Position numbers and translations under genes: made by a program
The notes under the pieces: model-generated
Database searches by the model: none
Seen by the model: only the letters and a program-made list of their open reading frames with translations
Told to the model about the DNA's origin: nothing
Origin: Marivivens donghaensis
GTDB taxonomy: Bacteria; Pseudomonadota; Alphaproteobacteria; Rhodobacterales; Rhodobacteraceae
Length of the DNA stretch: 64,000 nucleotides
NCBI RefSeq assembly: GCF_011806565.1
Contig: NZ_JAATOP010000003.1
Coordinates: 248,001-312,000 of the forward strand
Reading direction: 5' to 3'
In this document: one piece after another, positions 59,367-64,000 of the stretch
Numbering within the stretch: position 1 is the stretch's first letter
How the letters are laid out: every line of letters begins with the position of its first letter

Positions 59367-60151
59367 AGCTTTGCCTTGGAGAACAGACGGTCGAAATTTG
59401 CGGTCGTAGCGGCGGCGAAGTCGTCGTAGCTCATACCGAAGACGTCTGCGCCGACGGCAGCGGTATGGACGCTGTAGGCGGGCTCGTTGCGCTTGCCACG
59501 GTAGGGCTTGGGCGCGAGGTACGGGCTGTCGGTCTCGACAAGAATACGGTCGATCGGGGCGGCGGCGAAGATATCGCGCACGTCCTGCGATTTCGGGAAA
59601 GTCGCAATGCCGGACATCGACAGGTAGAACCCCATCTCCAGCGCGACCTTCGCCAGTTCCGGTCCCGACGAGAAGCAGTGCATAACGCAGGAATAAGGCG
59701 CCTTATCATAGCCTTCGCGTAGGATAGCGGCCATATCATCGTCTGCATCGCGTGAGTGGATGATGAGCGGCAGTCCGGTTTTCTGCGCGGCTTCGATGTG
59801 GATGCGAAGCGAGGTTTTCTGTACCTCGGCGCTATCGGGCGTATAGTGGTAGTCGAGGCCCGTCTCGCCAATACCGACCATCTTCTGGTTCGCGGCTTCG
59901 GCGACGAGATCATCGACGGTGACGGGCTCGTGGCTCGCCGCGCTCATCGGGTGGATGCCGTAGGCGTAGAATACCTCGGGGTAGGTCGCGGCGATGGCTT
60001 TGACGTTGTCGAGGCCCGCCTTCTTCGTGCAGATCGACACCATGCGTTCGACGCCCGCGTCCAGAGCGTTCTGGATAATGGTATCGAGCTGGCCTTCGAA
60101 ATCAGGGAAGTCCAGATGGCAGTGGCTATCGACGATGGTGGGGCGGGACAT
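59363..60151 (-). CDS. tatD: TatD-family hydrolase (metal-dependent DNase)
   Basis: The 262-residue TIM-barrel hydrolase opens VDSHCHLDFPDFEGQLDTII (metal-binding His-x-His), then GIGETGLDYHY with the bridging Glu, LIIHSRDADDDMAAIL, CVMHCFSSGPELAKVA and ILVETDSPYLAPKPYRGKRN. TatD proteins are 3'-5' DNases with a role in repair or processing. It is located between holB and the MBL gene, a frequent arrangement in proteobacteria. Confidence 0.94.
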   Translation of the reverse strand: MSRPTIVDSHCHLDFPDFEGQLDTIIQNALDAGVERMVSICTKKAGLDNVKAIAATYPEVFYAYGIHPMSAASHEPVTVDDLVAEAANQKMVGIGETGLDYHYTPDSAEVQKTSLRIHIEAAQKTGLPLIIHSRDADDDMAAILREGYDKAPYSCVMHCFSSGPELAKVALEMGFYLSMSGIATFPKSQDVRDIFAAAPIDRILVETDSPYLAPKPYRGKRNEPAYSVHTAAVGADVFGMSYDDFAAATTANFDRLFSKAKL

Positions 60152-60157
60152 GCGACC

Positions 60158-61267
60158 TCAGGCGTTGGTGACGGTGCGGGCCGTCTCTTCGATCCTGAAA
60201 AGCATATCTAGGATCAATGCGGTAGGGTCAAGGTTGACGGCCCTGCCTCTGCGCACACGAAGCGACAACTCCTGTTGAAGTTCCGCCCATTTGCGGGCAG
60301 CGCGGGCATCGTGGGACAGGCGGGCGAGCAAGAGGGCTTCGCCCGAGGCACCTTGCGACGTGGGCTCTCCGGTCAGGCCGGCGCGGGCGGTGCGCGCAAG
60401 GAACAGGTCGATCAGGTCCAGCATCAAGGGATACCGCTGTTCGCCCGCTTTGCCAGCGCAGCTTTCGGCAAGGCGGATCGCGGCGGGGCGGGACATGTTC
60501 GGCATCTCGGAGAAAAGCTTCACCAGCTCCGCGTAGAGCGGCAGCCCGTCGAGATTCACAAGTCGAATTGCTTCGCCGACAGAGCCAGCGGAGAGGGCGG
60601 CAAGAGCGTCCGGCGCATCGGTACGCACACCCGCCTGTTCGAGCGCGGCGGCCATGTCATCCGCGCCGAGCGGCGAACAGCGCAGTTCGCGGCAACGGGA
60701 GCGGATCGTCGGCAAGAGGCGCGATGGTTGGTGCGACAGGAGCAACAGGGTCGTGCGGGCAGGGGGCTCTTCGAGCTCTTTCAGGATCGAGTTTGCAGCA
60801 GTGACGTTCATCTCGTCCGCAGAGTCGACGATGACCACGCGGCGGCCACCATCTGCCGACGACATCTGGAAGAACCGTTTGAGGTCACGCACAGGTTCTG
60901 CGGTAATTTCAGCGCGCAGCTTGCCGGTGTCCTGATTGAGCGGGCGTCGGATGACGGCGAGGCGCGGGTGGCTGCTGGCTTGGATCAGCGCAAGCTCGGG
61001 GTGGTTCGGATCGACGGTGAGCGAGGTCGCAGGACCGCCGAACATGCCGCCGCCGTCGTCGGTCAATAGAAACGCGGCGATCCGGTAGGCGAGGGTCGCT
61101 TTGCCGATACCTTGCGGGCCGGTGATCATCCAGCCCGAATGCAGGCGGCCCGAATTGAACGCTTCGAGGAATGTTTCCTCGGCCTTCTGCTGACCAAAAA
61201 GGCGCACGGTTTCGCGGGGATGCGGTGCGCCTTCGATCCGGTCGGGTTCGGGGATTTCCGCGCTCAT
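60158..61267 (-). CDS. holB: DNA polymerase III delta' subunit
   Basis: The 369-residue clamp-loader subunit has an AAA+ fold with SGWMITGPQGIGKATLAYRI, VVIVDSADEMNVTAANSILK and LEEPPARTTLLLLSHQPSRL, then the delta' sensor region PTIRSRCRELRC (SRC motif). It acts in the complex that opens the sliding clamp. It starts four bases into the tmk stop (ATGA overlap). The order dacC-like, tmk, holB, tatD is conserved in alphaproteobacteria. Confidence 0.94.
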   Translation of the reverse strand: MSAEIPEPDRIEGAPHPRETVRLFGQQKAEETFLEAFNSGRLHSGWMITGPQGIGKATLAYRIAAFLLTDDGGGMFGGPATSLTVDPNHPELALIQASSHPRLAVIRRPLNQDTGKLRAEITAEPVRDLKRFFQMSSADGGRRVVIVDSADEMNVTAANSILKELEEPPARTTLLLLSHQPSRLLPTIRSRCRELRCSPLGADDMAAALEQAGVRTDAPDALAALSAGSVGEAIRLVNLDGLPLYAELVKLFSEMPNMSRPAAIRLAESCAGKAGEQRYPLMLDLIDLFLARTARAGLTGEPTSQGASGEALLLARLSHDARAARKWAELQQELSLRVRRGRAVNLDPTALILDMLFRIEETARTVTNA

Positions 61268-61893
61268 GCGCGCTCCTCGTAGATGGCGAGGACTTCGGCG
61301 CCGACCTGTTCGAGCGGGCGGTTGCCGTCCACGACGATGCAGCGTTCGGGGTTCTGGTGCGCAATCGACAGGAAGCCGTGGCGCAGTGTTTCCTGAAAGC
61401 CGAGGCCGAAGTCCTCGAAGCGATCCTCGCCCGAATTGCGGGCGAGGCCACGCTCCAGCGCGACCTTTGGGTCCATGTCGATGATGAACGTGAGGTCGGG
61501 TTCCTGACCGATCATGATCTGGTGCAGGCTGTCGACGGTACCGCGCAGATCGCCGCGCGTTGCGCCCTGATAGACGCGGGTGCTGTCGGCAAAACGGTCG
61601 CAGATCACGGTCTTGCCGGCGGCGAGCGCGGGGCGGATCGTCTTTTCAAGGTGATCGCGGCGCGCGGCGGTAAAGAGCAGGATCTCTGTCTCTGCCGACC
61701 ATCGGTTCGTATCGCCAGTCAGCAAAAGGGCGCGGATTTCCTCCGCGCCTTCGCTGCCACCGGGTTCGCGGGTCAGAACGACCTCGTGCCCTTTGGCTTG
61801 CAGTCTCTCGGCCAGTCGCCGTGCTTGGGTCGATTTGCCGGAGCCGTCGATACCTTCGAACGTTACCAGCAGGCCGGTATCCTGTGTCGTCAC
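61264..61893 (-). CDS. tmk: Thymidylate kinase
   Basis: The 209-residue kinase phosphorylates dTMP to dTDP. The P-loop FEGIDGSGKSTQARRL is at 13-28, LTREPGGSEGAEEIRALLL is the DR(E)PGG motif, CDRFADSTRVYQGATRG is the dTMP site and LTFIIDMDPKVALERGLARN the lid region. Length is standard. It overlaps the stops and starts of both neighbours by four bases. Confidence 0.96.
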   Translation of the reverse strand: MTTQDTGLLVTFEGIDGSGKSTQARRLAERLQAKGHEVVLTREPGGSEGAEEIRALLLTGDTNRWSAETEILLFTAARRDHLEKTIRPALAAGKTVICDRFADSTRVYQGATRGDLRGTVDSLHQIMIGQEPDLTFIIDMDPKVALERGLARNSGEDRFEDFGLGFQETLRHGFLSIAHQNPERCIVVDGNRPLEQVGAEVLAIYEERA

Positions 61894-63077
61894 GTGTTGC
61901 TTTCCGCCATCTCGTCAGTCGCCGGTTCTTCGGCAACCTTGTCGAGAAGCACGTTTACAGCAGTTTTGAGCCGAACGCCAAAGCCTCCGGTCGCGACATT
62001 TGCGTCAGCGATCAGCGGCACGCGCACGTCGGGGAGGTTCTCGTCGAGCTTGATAACCAACTCGCCCAGTTGCTGTCCTTGCGTGACCGGCGCCTGGATC
62101 GGGGCATCATAGACAACCTCGGCGTCGACGGTTCCCTGATTCATGATCGGAACCAGCATGTTGAGGTCTTCGGCAACGGTCAGGCCGACCGAACCGGCTT
62201 CGCCCATCCAGACATCAGCGGAGGCGATGCGGGTGCCTGCCTCTACGATCTGCTTTTCGGCAAAGTGGCGAAAGGCCCAGTTCAGAATGCGCTCGCCTTC
62301 TTCGGCGCGAGCCGCAGCACTGTCGAGGCCCGCGACAACGAACACAACGCGGCGGTCACCCTGACGGGCGGAACCGACGAGGCCATAGCCTGCTTCGGCG
62401 GTGTGGCCGGTTTTCAGACCATCCGCGCCAAGGCCAAGGCCGAGGATCGGGTTGCGGTTCTGGCTGTTCGACGGGACACGGCCATCAAATTCGAAGCTTT
62501 CCTCGGCGAAGATCGGATAGAAGGTCGGGAAATCCTCGATGATACGGGTCGCGAGGATGCCGAGGTCATGCACCGACATACGCTGGATCGGGTCGGGCCA
62601 GCCGTTGGAGTTGGCGAAGGCGGAGTTGTTCATGCCCAGCTGCTTGGCGCGCTCGGTCATCATGCGGGCAAAGCCTGCCTCGGTGCCATCGGGGGACAGT
62701 GCTTCAGCAAGAACGGCGCTCGCATCATTGCCGGATAGCACGATCACGCCGCGGATCAGGTCTTCGACCTTCACGCGCTCACCGGACCGCAGGAACATCG
62801 ACGAACCTTCGTAGTTCATCGCGTGCTGCGAGACGAGCAGTTCGTCCTCGGGCTGGAGACGACCGTCGGCAATGGCCTCGAAGGTCATGTAGAGCGTCAT
62901 CAGCTTCGACATCGACGCGGGCGGCAGCGGCACGTCCGCGTTCTTTTCCAGCAGCGTCACGCCGGTGGTGATGTCATAGACGTAGGCCGCGCGGGCTTGC
63001 GTTTCGAAGCTCTGCGCGCCCGCGGTGGTCGCGACGGCGATGGTGAAAACTGCGATCAGTCGGGTGAGGAGTTTCAT
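61890..63077 (-). CDS. D-alanyl-D-alanine carboxypeptidase (DacA/PBP5 type)
   Basis: The 395-residue protein has a signal peptide (LIAVFTIAVATTAGAQS), the serine protease-like PBP motifs SMSK (SxxK) in LPPASMSKLMTLYMTF, SGN in IVLSGNDASAV and KTG in DGLKTGHTAEAGYGL. A C-terminal beta-rich domain (GLTVAEDLNMLVPIMNQGTV) is as in PBP5. It trims the terminal D-Ala of peptidoglycan side chains in the periplasm. The C-terminus ends with a short acidic tail in place of a clear amphipathic membrane helix. Confidence 0.94.
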   Translation of the reverse strand: MKLLTRLIAVFTIAVATTAGAQSFETQARAAYVYDITTGVTLLEKNADVPLPPASMSKLMTLYMTFEAIADGRLQPEDELLVSQHAMNYEGSSMFLRSGERVKVEDLIRGVIVLSGNDASAVLAEALSPDGTEAGFARMMTERAKQLGMNNSAFANSNGWPDPIQRMSVHDLGILATRIIEDFPTFYPIFAEESFEFDGRVPSNSQNRNPILGLGLGADGLKTGHTAEAGYGLVGSARQGDRRVVFVVAGLDSAAARAEEGERILNWAFRHFAEKQIVEAGTRIASADVWMGEAGSVGLTVAEDLNMLVPIMNQGTVDAEVVYDAPIQAPVTQGQQLGELVIKLDENLPDVRVPLIADANVATGGFGVRLKTAVNVLLDKVAEEPATDEMAESNT

Positions 63078-63088
63078 GGTGAGGACCC

Positions 63089-63970
63089 TCAGTTTGTTAC
63101 GAAGTAAGCGTCGGTAAAGCCTTGCGCCTTGATGCGCGTCAGCAGATCTGCACGTTCCGCTTCGAACGCGGCAGGACCGACAATGACACGCCAGAAGGTG
63201 CGGCCCTGGCTCGATTGTTCAAGTACGGTCGGCACGATCTCCGTGGTGCGCAAGCGGTCTGCGGTGCGGGTCGCGTTCTCCTCGATCGAGAAGATACCGA
63301 TCTGGATGAACGGCTTGGCGAGGTCGGACGTCGCAGGCGCAGCGGGCGCCGGAGCCTCGGGGGCGGGCGCAGCTTCGGGCATCGGGGCAGGGGCTGCCTG
63401 TGCTGCTTCGGCCGCAGCGATAGCGGCTTCGGCACCGGCAATCGGGTCAAGCGTCATGGTCTCGACCTCTGCGCCTTCGTCGAAGGTAGGCGTTGCCTCG
63501 GCGACTTGCGCAGGCGCTTCCTCGCGGCGGAGGGCCGTCACTTGCAGTTGTGCGGGCGCACCTGCGAGCATTCCCAGAGCCGCTGCTGCATCAGACGACG
63601 CTTGCAGGGCAGGGCCGGGGTTCTCACGCTCGCGGCGAAACAGCGCGCCGATCACGAACTTGCCGTTGTCGAGGTTGCGCACGATGACGCGCTCGGGGTC
63701 CTGCACATCGGGGTGGGCCACCCAGACACCGCCGAGCGACGGGCGACCGTCCCAAAGACCGTTTTCAGTCACCTGAAACACCTGCGGTGCTTCGACATCT
63801 CGCTCGATCAGTTCGACCGAACGGTTTTCCTCGACGACCAAAGTCTCGTCCGAGCCGCTGTTTTTATTGAAGAAAGACATGCCGCCGTCTTCTGAGCACC
63901 CCGCCACGAAAGCGAGAGCCGCAACCGACAGAACCGTCGTGCGGAAGTGTGCCATAACCTTGCCAGACAT
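63089..63970 (-). CDS. SPOR-domain lipoprotein
   Basis: The 293-residue protein has a lipoprotein signal (LSVAALAFVAGCSEDGG, lipobox VAGC). A central domain WVAHPDVQDPERVIVRNLDN followed by VIGALFRRERENPGPALQAS resembles the double-psi-barrel region of RlpA-like proteins without obvious catalytic residues. A long Ala/Pro/Glu linker leads to a C-terminal SPOR domain (KPFIQIGIFSIEENATRTAD, VLEQSSQGRTFWRVIVGPAA) that binds denuded peptidoglycan. It sits next to the D,D-carboxypeptidase gene, so it probably acts in cell-wall remodelling. AAAGGGG precedes Met 63970. Confidence 0.85.
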   Translation of the reverse strand: MSGKVMAHFRTTVLSVAALAFVAGCSEDGGMSFFNKNSGSDETLVVEENRSVELIERDVEAPQVFQVTENGLWDGRPSLGGVWVAHPDVQDPERVIVRNLDNGKFVIGALFRRERENPGPALQASSDAAAALGMLAGAPAQLQVTALRREEAPAQVAEATPTFDEGAEVETMTLDPIAGAEAAIAAAEAAQAAPAPMPEAAPAPEAPAPAAPATSDLAKPFIQIGIFSIEENATRTADRLRTTEIVPTVLEQSSQGRTFWRVIVGPAAFEAERADLLTRIKAQGFTDAYFVTN

Positions 63971-64000
63971 GAGTGCCCCTTTAACCTGTTGCGGCGAACC

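Overview
The window reads as a chromosomal segment of an alphaproteobacterium of the Rhodobacteraceae (Roseobacter group type). I base this on the gene content and order: a malate dehydrogenase / succinyl-CoA synthetase / 2-oxoglutarate dehydrogenase / lipoamide dehydrogenase block, sdhCDAB, several genes of the ethylmalonyl-CoA pathway, a TIGR02300 (FYDLN_acid) protein, an aa3-type ctaD standing alone, a LuxR-LuxI pair, an RTX-Hint protein, and the intergenic GGGGC(T)CTGCCCC / CCCGGGATATTT repeats often seen in this family. Coding density is high, G+C looks high throughout, and I see no rRNA, CRISPR array, insertion sequence, prophage or plasmid functions. I do not assign a genus.

Layout. 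1-3600: tRNA-Ala(GGC), FYDLN_acid protein, YgjP-type metallopeptidase, an FCD-type GntR regulator with a TTGTGATCACAA operator touching its start, a TerB-like protein, and a broken intradiol dioxygenase. 3694-15955 (minus strand): lpd, a MAPEG protein, sucB, sucA, a secreted hypothetical, sucD, sucC, then a methyltransferase, pepT and mdh. 16156-20631: a TauE-type permease, a PRC-barrel protein with a Met/Asp/Glu/Thr-rich segment, and ethylmalonyl-CoA pathway genes mcl2-like and mch with nnrU-like and DUF1737 genes between them. 20712-25218: sdhC, sdhD, sdhA, two small lipoprotein genes, sdhB and a 50-residue protein. 25272-31446: deoD, an H-NS-like protein, ethylmalonyl-CoA mutase, a PlsB-like acyltransferase and crotonyl-CoA carboxylase/reductase. 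31588-35568: quorum-sensing luxR-luxI with a small overlapping upstream gene, a RecD-like helicase and an SDR. 35565-49639: a TIGR02186-TauE pair, an aminotransferase, ctaD, yqeY, carA, a membrane glycosyltransferase, a second GntR regulator, a HAD nucleotidase, a UbiH-type monooxygenase, lipB, a LytTR membrane regulator and a DUF2306 protein. 49707-57567: tRNA-Leu(GAG), the RTX-Hint protein and a polyamine-type ABC transporter operon. 57604-63970 (minus strand): AEC transporter, MBL hydrolase, tatD, holB, tmk, a D,D-carboxypeptidase and a SPOR lipoprotein in tightly overlapping order.

How it fits together. Most of the first half is central carbon metabolism: the oxidative TCA branch plus the pathway that lets isocitrate-lyase-negative bacteria grow on acetyl-CoA. 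The most interesting signal is regulatory. The exact palindrome TGTGATCACA occurs five times in 64 kb, all five upstream of genes: once against the start of the GntR regulator at 1550, and as pairs with identical 21-bp centre-to-centre spacing upstream of both sucC and sdhC. This suggests a small TCA-cycle regulon run by that GntR protein. A second shared palindrome (TTGC-NN-GCAA) lies upstream of mcl2 and ccr, hinting at a separate ethylmalonyl-CoA pathway operator. A tetranucleotide repeat explains one of the two lesions in the dioxygenase pseudogene.
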